DNA of 40,485 nucleotides from Clostridia bacterium (GCA_017626295.1 JAGAJB010000037.1:1-40485), one strand, 5' to 3'; numbered from the stretch's first letter, positions 17,533-27,988 are shown. Numbers and translations are program-made. The notes: generated by a model from the letters alone, not told the origin.

Positions 17533-17563
17533 AAAAACCGTTTTCAGCATTTAGTGAAAACGG
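17533..17563 (-). terminator. upp terminator, just upstream of the lipoprotein gene
   Basis: A 9-bp stem (CCGTTTTCA/TGAAAACGG) with an 8-base loop and five T on the minus strand. The T-tract ends only seven bases before the lipoprotein ATG at 17525, so the structure occupies the place where an SD would normally be. Confidence 0.8.
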
Positions 17564-17575
17564 CTTTCTTTCATA

Positions 17576-18208
<633 letters not shown>

Positions 18209-18247
18209 TTACAATCCTTTCAAAAAGCAGATAATATATCTGTTAAT

Positions 18248-18276
18248 ATTATATGACTAGTGTCGAATATTGTCAA
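18248..18276 (-). promoter_or_regulatory. upp promoter
   Basis: Minus-strand TTGACA, 17-bp spacer, TATAAT: a perfect sigma-A consensus. Just downstream (18228-18242) a CAGATA/TATCTG inverted repeat with a 3-base centre lies at the expected transcription start and could be a repressor site. Confidence 0.88.
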
Positions 18277-18287
18277 TAAAAGAAGTT

Positions 18288-19073
18288 TCAAATTAAACTT
18301 TTTATAACTTTTACTGCATCAAAAATATCGGTATCGAAATCATCTGTTCTTGCTTCAACCGAGCAAGTATCACAGCCCGCTGTTTCTAATGCTTTAAAGA
18401 AAGATTTATATATTTCTTTAATATCATCGCTATCTGCAGTTGAAGGATATCTTCTTTTTACAGGCTCGGCAATATGTGCGTGGCAAACTTCACCTTTAAA
18501 CTCTGCAATGCCTTCTATATTATCCTCATTGCCGTAAACGTGATAAAGGTCTGCAAGACCGAAAACATTTTCACAACCGCACATACGGGCAATTTCAACA
18601 CCGTCTTTAACAGTATGAATCATAGAAGTTTCGCAAAAGCGAAGTGGTTCAAGAACAATAATACACCCTGCCTTTTTTGCCTTTGGTGCTGCATATTCAC
18701 TCAAGAAGAAAGAAATTTGTTCCTTTGCTTTTTCCAATGAATAACCGTCACGGAAACTGCGCGCCTTACCGCTGCCTAAAACGATTTTTTTCACTCCGAG
18801 TATTTTCGCTCTTTCAAAACCGCGATCCATATAATCACAAAGAGCAGAGTAATCAATATTGTCGCCTACGAGTTTCAAATCACCGGGTATAAATCCGTTA
18901 GAAGCAAGGCACTTTAAAGAAAGGTTTTCAAGCATTTCCTTGCTTTTACCAAAATCTTCATCACTGAAATTTGCAAGGCAACCGAAACCTGTTTCCCAAT
19001 AATCAACGCCTGCCTGCACAGCCGTCTTCATACCTTCTAAATCATCAAGACCTCTGCAAACACCTATTTTCAC
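18288..19073 (-). CDS. sugar phosphate isomerase/epimerase-like TIM-barrel protein
   Basis: Predicted member of the xylose isomerase-like TIM-barrel (AP endonuclease family 2) superfamily. Features are an N-terminal strand KIGVCRGL, an IVLGSGKARSFRDG segment, ILEPL with a probable metal-binding Glu, FGLADLYHVY with Asp and His ligands, CHAHIAEP, and a late SVEAR. The length of 261 residues fits sugar isomerases of this family; the substrate is unknown. The ATG overlaps the recN stop by four bases, so it ends the long nusB-recN operon. It is not part of the classical cluster in Bacillus. Confidence 0.75.
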   Translation of the reverse strand: MKIGVCRGLDDLEGMKTAVQAGVDYWETGFGCLANFSDEDFGKSKEMLENLSLKCLASNGFIPGDLKLVGDNIDYSALCDYMDRGFERAKILGVKKIVLGSGKARSFRDGYSLEKAKEQISFFLSEYAAPKAKKAGCIIVLEPLRFCETSMIHTVKDGVEIARMCGCENVFGLADLYHVYGNEDNIEGIAEFKGEVCHAHIAEPVKRRYPSTADSDDIKEIYKSFFKALETAGCDTCSVEARTDDFDTDIFDAVKVIKSLI

Positions 19074-20743
19074 GATATTGCCCCACTTTCTTTTAACATA
19101 TCCGCCGCATTTTCAAGTTGAATTTCAGTAATCTTACCGCCACTTGTAATACGGGCAATTTCAGTCTTTCTGCCCTCATAATCAAGGGGTGTTACACTTG
19201 TGTATGTTTTACCGTTTTTAGCGGCCTTTTCAATTAAATAATGGTTATCTGCATAAGCCATCAACTGAGCAAGATGCGTTACACACAAAACTTGCTTGCC
19301 ATCGGAAACTTCCTTAAGTTTTGATGCAACTTTAAGAGCCGCCCTACCGCTGACGCCCGAATCAATTTCATCAAAAATCATTGTTTCGATTTTATCTTTA
19401 TGTGCCATTACGGTTTTCAATGCAAGCATAATTCTGGAAAGTTCACCGCCGCTGGCAATTTTAGCAATAGGCTTGGGAGCCTCGCCCACGTTAGCAGAAA
19501 TCAAAAATTCCGCACTGTCTATGCCGTTTTCGCACAAATCTATTTCAGAAAACTCCACGAGGAACTCTACATTGGGCATATCGAGGAATTTTAATTCATT
19601 GCACACTTTTTCCGAAAAATCAACGGCAACTTTCTTTCGCAAATCGGAAAGTTCTTTTGCCGACTTCATCGCTTTTTCGTAAGTTTCTGCATATTGTATT
19701 TTTAATTCTTCAAGTTTTTCATCCGAGAAGGAAATTTCATTAAGTTCCGATTTTGCATTTTCAAGGAAATTAAGAATATCCTCTTCGGTAGCACCGTATT
19801 TTTTACTTAAATTATATATAAGATTTATTCTGTTTTCTATATTTTCAAGTTCCGCCTGTGAAAAGCCTTCGTCAGAAACAGAACTTCTTACTGTATCTGC
19901 AATATCTTCTAATTCGTAATATAAATCTCCGAGTTTTTTTGAAAGTTCCTCAGCATCAGCAGAATACTGAGATATAGCAGAAAGTTCTCTGAATGCACCC
20001 GAAACCAACTCAACAGCCCCATGGAAAGAGTCATCACCGGACAAGGCGTTATAAGCACCGTACAGACCGCTTTGTATTTTTTCAAAGTTCTGCAATTCAG
20101 TTCTGCGGTTTTTAAGTTGTTCCCATTCGCCCGGATTTATTTCAGCCTTTTCGATTTCATCAATCTGATATGACAGAATATCAATTCTTCGAGCCTTTTC
20201 CGCTTTATCTCCGGAAAGTCTTTTTATTTGTGTTTTCAGGGAAACAAGTTCCTCATAAACAGTTCTGAATTCAGAAACAAGGGATTCCGATGATGCCATA
20301 GCATCAATGTAACCGATATGAGTTTCATTATTAAGCAGTTCTCTGTTATCCTGCTGACCGTGAATGCTCATAAGTTCCGCACCTAATTCACGAAGAGCAG
20401 TAACATTAGTAAGAGCGTTATTTACTTTACATATATTTCTGTCAACACCAATTACTCTCGAAACAAGCAAAGACCCGTCAGGACTTTGGGGTAATGAAAG
20501 TTCCTTGAGTTTCTCTTCAACATTTTTGCCGACACACGAAAACAATGCCGTAACCTGCGCTTCACTCTCCCCCGTTCTTATAAGTTCACGGGAAGTACGA
20601 AAACCAAGTACCGCGTTGATTGAATCAAGTATTATTGATTTACCTGCACCCGTTTCACCACTCAAAACATTAAAGCCCCTAGAAAATTCAATCTCGGCAC
20701 TTTCTATAATTGCAATGTTCTGTATTTTCAAAACGGAAAGCAT
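19070..20743 (-). CDS. recN: DNA repair protein RecN
   Basis: SMC-like ATPase that acts early in double-strand break repair. Walker A GETGAGKS lies at residues 29-36. A coiled-coil region follows (about 150-370) with long charged helices, then the ABC signature SGGELSRIMLALK and Walker B MIFDEIDSGVSG. The length of 557 residues is typical. It is in the conserved argR-recN order, 22 bases after argR, and overlaps the downstream isomerase-like gene. Confidence 0.96.
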   Translation of the reverse strand: MLSVLKIQNIAIIESAEIEFSRGFNVLSGETGAGKSIILDSINAVLGFRTSRELIRTGESEAQVTALFSCVGKNVEEKLKELSLPQSPDGSLLVSRVIGVDRNICKVNNALTNVTALRELGAELMSIHGQQDNRELLNNETHIGYIDAMASSESLVSEFRTVYEELVSLKTQIKRLSGDKAEKARRIDILSYQIDEIEKAEINPGEWEQLKNRRTELQNFEKIQSGLYGAYNALSGDDSFHGAVELVSGAFRELSAISQYSADAEELSKKLGDLYYELEDIADTVRSSVSDEGFSQAELENIENRINLIYNLSKKYGATEEDILNFLENAKSELNEISFSDEKLEELKIQYAETYEKAMKSAKELSDLRKKVAVDFSEKVCNELKFLDMPNVEFLVEFSEIDLCENGIDSAEFLISANVGEAPKPIAKIASGGELSRIMLALKTVMAHKDKIETMIFDEIDSGVSGRAALKVASKLKEVSDGKQVLCVTHLAQLMAYADNHYLIEKAAKNGKTYTSVTPLDYEGRKTEIARITSGGKITEIQLENAADMLKESGAIS

Positions 20744-20765
20744 AATTTGTCACCTTATCTTACTT

Positions 20766-21227
20766 TTATCTACCTATCATTCTGTTAAGTGCTTCTGCAA
20801 CACCGTGTGCTTCATCAGAGGTACGGCAGAGCATAAAAATAGTATCGTCGCCCGCGATAGTACCCACAACCTCATTTACGTTCATTGCATCAATGGTAGC
20901 ACAAGCCGCCCCTGCAAGACCGGGTGAACATTTAATAACACAGATATTTCCGGCATAATCAACTTTAGTCATAGCACTTTGAAAAAGAGCGTCAAACATA
21001 CCTGTATAGCCATTATCGTTAGAGCGCTCAACGGAATATTTATAAACACCGTTTGAGCCCAAAGTTTTTAAAAGGCGCAATTCTTTAACATCGCGCGAAA
21101 CAGTTGCCTGTGTAACGTCGCAACCTTTTTCACGCAATAAAACAAGAAGTTCTTCCTGTGTACCTATATCGTACTGTTCTATTAAATCAAGTATCAATTT
21201 ATGTCTTCTTTTTTTCATAACTGCCAC
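20766..21227 (-). CDS. argR: arginine repressor
   Basis: Hexameric arginine-responsive transcription regulator. The N-terminal winged HTH (about 5-70) contains IEQYDIGTQEELL and the recognition segment TQATVSRDVKEL. The C-terminal arginine-binding and oligomerisation domain has GTIAGDDTIFMLCR. The length of 153 residues is normal. The start codon directly follows the nadK stop without a gap. As in Bacillus and many Clostridia it sits upstream of recN. I did not find a clear ARG box in the window, so its targets are probably elsewhere. Confidence 0.96.
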   Translation of the reverse strand: MAVMKKRRHKLILDLIEQYDIGTQEELLVLLREKGCDVTQATVSRDVKELRLLKTLGSNGVYKYSVERSNDNGYTGMFDALFQSAMTKVDYAGNICVIKCSPGLAGAACATIDAMNVNEVVGTIAGDDTIFMLCRTSDEAHGVAEALNRMIGR

Positions 21228-22076
21228 CTAACCGGAAATTTTTTTATTAAGCACATCAATGAAAGTATCGGGTTTAATTTTTATAAACGATGCGTATTTA
21301 CGGGAACGTTTTACAGTAACGCGAGCATCCGCAGGAATTATAACTGCACTTTGACCGTCACAGGATAAAATCGCTTCACCGCTGTTATCGTGAATGAGTT
21401 CCAACTCCGAATTACCGCCCAACACAACAGAACGGGAGAAAACACTGTGGGGGCAAACAGGCGTTAAAAGGATACTTTCAACGCTGGGTTCAACAACAGG
21501 ACCCCCTGCGGAAAGCGAATAAGCCGTAGACCCTGTGGGTGTTGCAACAATAGCACCGTCTGCAAGGTAATCAATAAGCGGTGCGCCGTTACAGAATATC
21601 GATAAATTCATAATACGGATTATACCGCTTCTTGAAACTACCGCATCGTTAACACAACTTGAATGATATATTATTTCGCCGTCTTTGTCAATGATACTCA
21701 CATCAAGCATCATTCTTTTTTCGGTTACGAAATTACCTTTCACTACCTCACCCAATAAACCGAGTTCATCACCCTCAAGGCAAGCAAGATACGCAAGTTT
21801 ACCCGCATTAACGCAAATAAGCGGTTTATTGCAGTCAGTTGCAAGTTTTGCCGCATTTATAAAAGTACCGTCACCGCCAATTGCAATAACTGCATCGGAC
21901 TCAGCAATAACATTCGGGTCATCCGTATACACAGTACCGTTTTTTTCTTCGAAATGAGTTTTCAAAGAAGTATCAAGGTACGCAGTACAACCTAACTCAT
22001 AAATCTTTTCTAAAAGTTCCGAGGTAACAGAAAAGGTATTAGCCCTTGTCATATTGGGTATAACGTAAAATTTCAA
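21228..22076 (-). CDS. nadK: NAD kinase
   Basis: Phosphorylates NAD to NADP. The GGDGTF motif (67-72) and the [17 protein letters not shown] motif identify the family. The length of 282 residues is normal. SD AGGTGAT lies before the ATG. It sits between tlyA and argR, as in many Clostridia; in Bacillus subtilis the NAD kinase gene is at another locus. Confidence 0.95.
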   Translation of the reverse strand: MKFYVIPNMTRANTFSVTSELLEKIYELGCTAYLDTSLKTHFEEKNGTVYTDDPNVIAESDAVIAIGGDGTFINAAKLATDCNKPLICVNAGKLAYLACLEGDELGLLGEVVKGNFVTEKRMMLDVSIIDKDGEIIYHSSCVNDAVVSRSGIIRIMNLSIFCNGAPLIDYLADGAIVATPTGSTAYSLSAGGPVVEPSVESILLTPVCPHSVFSRSVVLGGNSELELIHDNSGEAILSCDGQSAVIIPADARVTVKRSRKYASFIKIKPDTFIDVLNKKISG

Positions 22077-22090
22077 AATATCACCTCGAA

Positions 22091-22906
22091 TTATTTATCA
22101 AGAACTTCGTGAGAACGTTTGACAAGTTCGTTTGCAGTAGCAATTACTTCCGAAGAATTTTGCGGTTCGGAGCATTTTTTAAGATACATAAGGTATTCAA
22201 TATTACCTTCGGGACCTTTAACAGGAGAATGTTCAAGCCCCAAAACCAGAAAAGACTGTGAATCCGCAAATTCTGCAATAGTTTTAATAACATTTTCGTG
22301 AATTGCAGGGTCTCTGACAACACCTTTTTTACCGACATTTTCGCGACCTGCCTCAAACTGAGGTTTAATAAGGCATACCGCCTGCGCGCCGTCTTTTAAA
22401 AGTGTGTACATTACAGGTAGAATAAGTTTTAACGAAATGAATGAAACATCAACGGAAGCAAAATCAATTTCTTCGGGAATTTGTTCGTGGGTTACATACC
22501 TGAAATTAGTTCTTTCAAGGTTTACTACCCTGCTGTCACTACGAAGTTTCCAGGCAAGTTGACCGTAACCGACATCAATGGAATAAACTTTAGAAGCACC
22601 GTTTTGGAGCATACAGTCCGTAAAACCGCCTGTGGAAGCACCAATATCCATACAAATGTTGCCCTCAAGATTTATCGGGAAACTTTCCATTGCTTTTTCA
22701 AGTTTAAGTCCGCCGCGGCTTACGTATTTAAGGGTACTTCCCCTCACTTCAACGGTATCGTCGAGTTTTATATCCCGACCTGCCTTAATTTCCTTCTGGT
22801 CATTTACATAAACAATCCCCGACATTATAAGAGCCTTTGCTTTTTCGCGACTTTCTGCAAAACCGCGCTCAAACAACACTACATCGAGTCTTTTTTTATC
22901 ACTCAT
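22091..22906 (-). CDS. tlyA: TlyA-family rRNA 2'-O-methyltransferase (hemolysin A family)
   Basis: S4 RNA-binding domain (about 5-65) followed by an FtsJ-type Rossmann methyltransferase with SAM motif DIGASTGGF (87-95). TlyA proteins of other bacteria 2'-O-methylate 16S and 23S rRNA; the old name hemolysin is a misnomer for most. The length of 271 residues is normal. The start overlaps the dxs stop by four bases. Equivalent to yqxC of the Bacillus cluster. Confidence 0.93.
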   Translation of the reverse strand: MSDKKRLDVVLFERGFAESREKAKALIMSGIVYVNDQKEIKAGRDIKLDDTVEVRGSTLKYVSRGGLKLEKAMESFPINLEGNICMDIGASTGGFTDCMLQNGASKVYSIDVGYGQLAWKLRSDSRVVNLERTNFRYVTHEQIPEEIDFASVDVSFISLKLILPVMYTLLKDGAQAVCLIKPQFEAGRENVGKKGVVRDPAIHENVIKTIAEFADSQSFLVLGLEHSPVKGPEGNIEYLMYLKKCSEPQNSSEVIATANELVKRSHEVLDK

Positions 22907-24762
22907 AAATTCTCCTTAACGATGTTATACATACCGTCGCTATCAAGGTTATACTGCTTTAAAATACTGTCTGTTTTACCCTGTTTTACAAAACAGTCCG
23001 GGAAAGCGGTAAGAATAAACTCGGGAGAAAGTTTATTTTCAAGCACAACGCTTGCAAAACTTTCGCCTACACCACCGCTTTTTACACCTTCTTCAAAGAA
23101 GAAAACTTTTTTAACATTCTTAATCGCTTCAACTAATTCCTCGGGTATGGGTACAATAATATTAAGTTTAATGATTTTAACCTTTTTACCTTCTGATTTA
23201 AGTTTTTCGTATGCTTTAAATGCTTCACCGAAAATTCTGCCGTATGTAACAATGGCATATTCAGCATCAGAATCACCGAAAACATCAAAAGAATTACCGC
23301 TGCAGACATAATCTTCGGGCATATATAACTGAGAGCCTCTGGGATAGCGTATCACACAGGGTCCTTCTCTATGATAAAGAGCATTAACAAAGGCATTATT
23401 AAGGTCTGTGTAATATGACGGAGAATAAACAGTTATATTAGGGATACCGTTAAAGAACGCAGTATCATAAATACCGTTATGGGTTTCACCGTCGTCGCCG
23501 ACTATACCCGCCCTGTCAACTGCAATAATCATTTTTGAGTTCTGCAAAGCGCAGTCGTGCATAAGCTGGTCGTAACAACGCTGTAAAAAAGTAGAATAAA
23601 CAACGAAAACAGGAACCATATTGCCTTTAGCGAGACCTAATGCAAAAGGAACAGCGTGTTCTTCCGCAATACCCACATCGAAAAATCTGTCGGGATATTC
23701 TTCGGAAAAGCGTTTAAGACCCGTTCCCAAAGACATAGCCGCAGTAATTGCACAAATGCGTTTATCTTTAGCACCTTGGTTAAATAAAAACTCACCGAAT
23801 TTTTCGGAAAAATTATCAGTAGAACGAGGGAAATCACCCTCTTCAATGTTGAAAGGCGGTACACCGTGGAAGTCCGACGGATTTTCCTCAGCGTGAGTAT
23901 AACCTTTACCTTTCACCGTATTAACGTGAACAAGTACGGGACCGTTAATTATTTTTGCACCTTCAAGGGCATTGCACAATTTGGGTATATTGTGTCCGTC
24001 AATAGGACCCATATAAGTAACGCCCATATCTTCAAAGAAGTTACTTTGATACATAGCATTTTTAACTTCTGTTTTAAGTTTAAAAATCAAATTTGCAAGA
24101 GATTTACCTACAAGAGGAATTTTTGAAACAACTTTCTCGGCAATTGCTTTCAGTTTATAGTAGCCCGAACGTGAACGCATTGCCGCGAGCCTTTTTGCAA
24201 GGTTACCCACATTTTTTGATATAGACATACCGTTATCGTTAAGAACGATAATGAGCCGCGTATCTTTCATACGGCCCGCATTGTTTAAAGCCTCGTAAAC
24301 AAGACCGCCTGTAAGCGCACCGTCCCCCAGAACTGCAACAGCGTAGTTTTTCTTGCCGTTTACTTTATCAGCGGCGGCAATACCCAAAGCAGTTGAAATG
24401 GATACACTGCTGTGACCGCTGTAAACTATATCGTGTTCACTCTCATTAGGGCGTGAAAAACCTGATATTCCACCCTCTTTTCTGAGGGTTTTAAAATCAT
24501 TATATCTGCCTGTAAGAAGTTTGTGAGTATAAACTTGATGACCCACATCCCAAATAATCTTATCATCCGGTGAATTAAAAACACGGTGAAGTGCAATCGT
24601 CAGTTCAACTGCACCTAAATTAGACGCAAGATGTCCGCCTGTTTCGGAAACGGTGGAAATGATAGTATCCCTTACTTCTTCTGCAAGTAAAGGTAATTCG
24701 TTTTCACTGAGTTTCTTAACATCAAGCGGTGATTTTAAATTTTCAAGAATCTTATGTTCCAT
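22903..24762 (-). CDS. dxs: 1-deoxy-D-xylulose-5-phosphate synthase
   Basis: Thiamine-diphosphate enzyme that condenses pyruvate and glyceraldehyde-3-phosphate, the first step of the MEP isoprenoid pathway. The ThDP-binding GDGALTGG motif lies at residues 146-153; the transketolase-like pyrimidine domain carries DRAGIVGDDGETHNG; and the C-terminal transketolase domain is complete. The length of 619 residues is normal. The start is one base after the ispA stop, and the two genes serve the same pathway. Confidence 0.96.
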   Translation of the reverse strand: MEHKILENLKSPLDVKKLSENELPLLAEEVRDTIISTVSETGGHLASNLGAVELTIALHRVFNSPDDKIIWDVGHQVYTHKLLTGRYNDFKTLRKEGGISGFSRPNESEHDIVYSGHSSVSISTALGIAAADKVNGKKNYAVAVLGDGALTGGLVYEALNNAGRMKDTRLIIVLNDNGMSISKNVGNLAKRLAAMRSRSGYYKLKAIAEKVVSKIPLVGKSLANLIFKLKTEVKNAMYQSNFFEDMGVTYMGPIDGHNIPKLCNALEGAKIINGPVLVHVNTVKGKGYTHAEENPSDFHGVPPFNIEEGDFPRSTDNFSEKFGEFLFNQGAKDKRICAITAAMSLGTGLKRFSEEYPDRFFDVGIAEEHAVPFALGLAKGNMVPVFVVYSTFLQRCYDQLMHDCALQNSKMIIAVDRAGIVGDDGETHNGIYDTAFFNGIPNITVYSPSYYTDLNNAFVNALYHREGPCVIRYPRGSQLYMPEDYVCSGNSFDVFGDSDAEYAIVTYGRIFGEAFKAYEKLKSEGKKVKIIKLNIIVPIPEELVEAIKNVKKVFFFEEGVKSGGVGESFASVVLENKLSPEFILTAFPDCFVKQGKTDSILKQYNLDSDGMYNIVKENL

Positions 24763-24763
24763 A

Positions 24764-25648
24764 TCAACAATCTCTTTTTGCTAGATATTCCGCATACTCT
24801 TTGAGAGCATCGTTATTTTCAAACACATCAAGTGCCGAAAGTGCTTCTTCAGTAAGTTTATCAACAAGTTTCTGACACTCTTCCACACCTAAAAGGGTAA
24901 CATAAGTTGATTTACCGTTCTGAGCATCGCTACCTGTCATTTTACCGAGTTTTTCAAGCGAACTTGTAACATCGAGAATATCATCTTTTATCTGGAAAGC
25001 GAGTCCTATTTTCTGCGCAAATTCAGCAGCCGCTTCCATTTTTTCGTCATCCGCTTCAGCGGCGATACAACCTAAAGTACAAGCCGCTTCAATTAATGCA
25101 CCTGTCTTTAAATTATCCATTAGTTTTAATGTTTCAAAATCCGCATCGGCGTTATTTTCATTTAGTAAGTCAATAACCTGTCCGCCTATCATTCCCCTAC
25201 TGCCTGCAAGATGTGAAAGGGCATAAATTGCCTTAACAGCAACATCTGCACTGTAAAGTCCTGCGCGTTGCCAATCGGTTATTCTTTCAAAAGCGGCAGT
25301 AAGAAGTCCGTCACCCGCAAGAAGAGCGAAAGCCTCGCCGTAAACCTTGTGATTTGACGGTTTACCCCTGCGGTAATCGTCATCATCCATGCAGGGTAAA
25401 TCATCATGAATGAGAGAATAAGTATGGATATATTCAACCGCACAAGCAAGTGGCAAAGCCTGTAACACGTTGCCGCCACAGGCATCACAGAAAAGAAGTG
25501 TAAGTAAGGGTCTTACTCTTTTACCGCCATTTTCAACGCTGTAACGCATAGAATCGAAGATAACCTTGTAGTTATCAAGATAGCTTTCAAAATATTTATA
25601 AAGTTCTTCGTTTATAAGTTCTGCGAACTTTTCTGTTTTACTGTGCAT
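24764..25648 (-). CDS. ispA: polyprenyl synthetase (farnesyl/geranylgeranyl diphosphate synthase)
   Basis: Short-chain trans-prenyltransferase that joins IPP units to allylic diphosphates. The first Asp-rich motif DDLPCMD (82-88) and second DDILD (222-226) bind the Mg-diphosphate. The length is 294 residues from the ATG at 25648, which has GGTGA 6 bases upstream; a GTG at 25657 is a weaker alternative. The start lies inside the end of xseB, implying coupling. Chain length (C15 or C20) cannot be fixed here. It feeds quinone, undecaprenyl and carotenoid-type products. Confidence 0.93.
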   Translation of the reverse strand: MHSKTEKFAELINEELYKYFESYLDNYKVIFDSMRYSVENGGKRVRPLLTLLFCDACGGNVLQALPLACAVEYIHTYSLIHDDLPCMDDDDYRRGKPSNHKVYGEAFALLAGDGLLTAAFERITDWQRAGLYSADVAVKAIYALSHLAGSRGMIGGQVIDLLNENNADADFETLKLMDNLKTGALIEAACTLGCIAAEADDEKMEAAAEFAQKIGLAFQIKDDILDVTSSLEKLGKMTGSDAQNGKSTYVTLLGVEECQKLVDKLTEEALSALDVFENNDALKEYAEYLAKRDC

Positions 25649-25838
25649 CTTTTTCACCGTTATCTAAAAGTTTTGTTATCTTCTGCTCCGCATCGTCAAG
25701 ATACTTACCGCAAGCAGAAATAAGCGCGGTTCCCTCTGAAAAAAGTTCCAAAGTTTTTTCAAGGGGCTGTCCGCCCTCTTCAAGAAGTGCAACTATTTCT
25801 TCAAGCCTTTTTAAAGACTTCTCGTAATTCTGTTCCAT
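25638..25838 (-). CDS. xseB: exodeoxyribonuclease VII small subunit
   Basis: Small helical subunit that binds the XseA large subunit to form the single-strand exonuclease VII. The EKSLKRLEEIVALLEEGG motif near the N-terminus is the family signature; two helices fill the 66 residues. The ATG at 25838 is used, because the upstream in-frame TTG lies within xseA. It begins five bases after the xseA stop and overlaps ispA at its end. Confidence 0.93.
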   Translation of the reverse strand: MEQNYEKSLKRLEEIVALLEEGGQPLEKTLELFSEGTALISACGKYLDDAEQKITKLLDNGEKDAQ

Positions 25839-25842
25839 AAAA

Positions 25843-27057
25843 TCAATCCTCTTCAATACCGATTACTTTTGCTTTCAACGTACCGTCAGAAAGACGAACT
25901 GAGATTTCATCATTTACTGATATATCTTTGACCTTTGTAACTACTTTACCGTGTCGTTCTGCAAGAGCATATCCGCGTGAGATTACACCCAAAGGACTTA
26001 AAGCGTCAAGTTTTCCCGCTAAAGCGGCATATTTCATTTTATTACCGTCCACAGCCGAAACGGTAAGGTTAGTTATACGCTCGCTGAGATAAAGAAGTTC
26101 TCTGCGGTTTTCATTAAGTTTTGTTACAGGGTCGCGTAAAGCACCGCTTTTTTCAATAGCGAGAAGTTTACTGCGTTCCTTATCAAGTTTGTTTTTTGTT
26201 AAATTAAGGATATGCTGTTTATAAGAAAGCAATTCGGATTTAAGTTCAAGCCTGTCGGGAACTGCAAGTTCTGCTGCAGCAGACGGTGTAGGCGCTCTTA
26301 AATCGGCAACGAAATCGCAAATTGTATAATCAGTTTCGTGACCTACTGCGGAGATAACGGGAATTTCGGAAGCAAAAACCGCCCTGGCAACAATTTCCTC
26401 GTTAAAAGCCCATAAATCTTCAATTGAACCACCGCCCCTGCCCACAATAAGAACATCAGCCGCATTATATTCATTAAAAAGATAAATAGCCTTTGCAATA
26501 TCCTGTGCCGCACCGTCACCCTGGACCTGCGAGGGTCTGAGTACTACTTCTGCCGAAGGAAAACGTCGGGAAAGAACGTTAAAAATATCCTGTACAGCCG
26601 CACCTGTTTCAGAAGTTATTACGCCGATTCGCGTAGGGAATTTGGGTATGGGCTTTTTATAAGAATCCGAAAACAGACCCTCAGCCGCAAGTTTTTTCTT
26701 GAGTTGCTCAAAAGCAACACTCAAAGCCCCCATTCCGTCGGGTTGCATATCGCTGATATATAACTGATAAGACCCATCCCTCGGAAAAAGCGAAACAGTG
26801 CCGAAAATTAAAACTTTCATTCCGTTTTCGGGGCGAAAGCGAAGCCTTGAAGCGTTACCTGCAAACATAACTGCTTTTACGGAAGCACTTTCGTCCTTTA
26901 TTGTCATATATAAATGACCGCTGTAATGGGCTTTATAATTTGAAATTTCACCTGTTACGAAAATATGTTTAAGATTCTCGTCGTTATCAAGTATACGTTT
27001 AACGTAAGCGTTAAGTTCATTAACGCTGTACACTGTAGGTGTGGGGGTTATCATCAA
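25843..27057 (-). CDS. xseA: exodeoxyribonuclease VII large subunit
   Basis: Catalytic subunit of exonuclease VII, which degrades single-stranded DNA in both directions. An N-terminal OB-fold (about 5-100, with VTGEISNYKAHYSGHLYM) is followed by the catalytic domain with RGGGSIEDLWAFNEE and SAVGHETDYTI motifs, a coiled-coil, and the SPLGVISRGYAL C-terminal signature. The length of 404 residues is normal. SD GAGGTGAG. Just downstream of the TsaD-like gene. Confidence 0.96.
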   Translation of the reverse strand: MMITPTPTVYSVNELNAYVKRILDNDENLKHIFVTGEISNYKAHYSGHLYMTIKDESASVKAVMFAGNASRLRFRPENGMKVLIFGTVSLFPRDGSYQLYISDMQPDGMGALSVAFEQLKKKLAAEGLFSDSYKKPIPKFPTRIGVITSETGAAVQDIFNVLSRRFPSAEVVLRPSQVQGDGAAQDIAKAIYLFNEYNAADVLIVGRGGGSIEDLWAFNEEIVARAVFASEIPVISAVGHETDYTICDFVADLRAPTPSAAAELAVPDRLELKSELLSYKQHILNLTKNKLDKERSKLLAIEKSGALRDPVTKLNENRRELLYLSERITNLTVSAVDGNKMKYAALAGKLDALSPLGVISRGYALAERHGKVVTKVKDISVNDEISVRLSDGTLKAKVIGIEED

Positions 27058-27063
27058 CTCACC

Positions 27064-27987
27064 TCACAGGGATAAAAGATAAGTAAGATAGGCTATACCT
27101 GCCGCATTATCGCAGGAATACTCGGGCTCTGCAAAATAAGCCTCGTATTTTTCGGTAATAATATCGCGTATTATTTTATCTGACATTACACCGCCTGCAT
27201 ATACAACAGGCAAATCACCGTATTTTTTTAAAGCATCATTTGTCATAGCAGTAACGGCATCCGCTATATAAGAAAGAAGAAATTTAGCGGTATCTTCCTT
27301 TGATTCACCGTCACTGAGCATTTTTAAACATTTATTTTCAAGACCCGAAAGAGAGCAAAAGCCATCTTTCAGTTTTATTTTGTTTTTAAACTCCCGTGCA
27401 GATTTCTGTGCCAAAAGTTCCACACCCGCACCCGCGGGGAATTTTATACCCATTCTGACGCCTATTCTGTCAACAGCCTGCCCTGCTTTTAAATCCGACG
27501 AGGAAGCAACAGGTGTCACTTTGAATATTTTTTCACTGTCGGGCTCACATAAAACGAGGTCGGTTGTACCGCCCGAAACGTGAAAAGCAAGAAAGCGGGT
27601 GTTAAATAAATCGGTTTTACAGGCAGAGAAAAGAGCCGCCGCAATATGCCCCTGCTGATGTGAAAAAGTGCATAACGGAACACCCAGCGACATAGCAACA
27701 GAACGCGCAACACCCTCACCCACAAGAAAACAGGGCATATAAGAACCTTCTTGTGTAGTGGGAGTAACCGAAACACCAACGGCTTTTATATCGTTACCTG
27801 TTGTATTTAAAAGTTCTGCGAGGATTTCGGGATAGGCCTTTGTGTGATGAAAAACCGCATCACTTTGCCTTATTCCGCGTTCCCCTTCTTTTACAGGTAA
27901 AAGCCGTTTATTCTGAAACATTCTTTCGCCGTTATAAAAGGCGGCAGAAGTTGTGTAGTTGCTTGTATCGAAACCGAGAAAACCCAT
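27064..27987 (-). CDS. TsaD/Kae1-like (peptidase M22 family) protein, probable paralogue
   Basis: ASKHA-fold protein of the Gcp/TsaD family. It keeps the HxxxH metal motif (HQQGH, residues 110-114) and the GIKFPAGAG and YAGGVMSD segments, but the N-terminal part and overall sequence (307 residues) diverge from canonical TsaD. TsaD makes t6A in tRNA with TsaB, TsaC and TsaE, none of which is nearby; a true tsaD is probably elsewhere, although I cannot exclude that this is the only copy. The ATG at 27987 follows the nusB stop by one base, so nusB needs it in the same message. In Bacillus the corresponding place holds folD. Confidence 0.78.
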   Translation of the reverse strand: MGFLGFDTSNYTTSAAFYNGERMFQNKRLLPVKEGERGIRQSDAVFHHTKAYPEILAELLNTTGNDIKAVGVSVTPTTQEGSYMPCFLVGEGVARSVAMSLGVPLCTFSHQQGHIAAALFSACKTDLFNTRFLAFHVSGGTTDLVLCEPDSEKIFKVTPVASSSDLKAGQAVDRIGVRMGIKFPAGAGVELLAQKSAREFKNKIKLKDGFCSLSGLENKCLKMLSDGESKEDTAKFLLSYIADAVTAMTNDALKKYGDLPVVYAGGVMSDKIIRDIITEKYEAYFAEPEYSCDNAAGIAYLTYLLSL

Positions 27988-27988
27988 A

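Noticed and set aside
20364-20927. 187-codon frame spanning recN and argR in antisense
   Set aside because: Covers two conserved genes and their junction; no start signals or known motif.
22481-23311. 276-codon plus-strand frame over tlyA and dxs
   Set aside because: It lies opposite two certain genes, has Phe/Ser/Leu-rich composition typical of antisense shadow, and no SD or family match.
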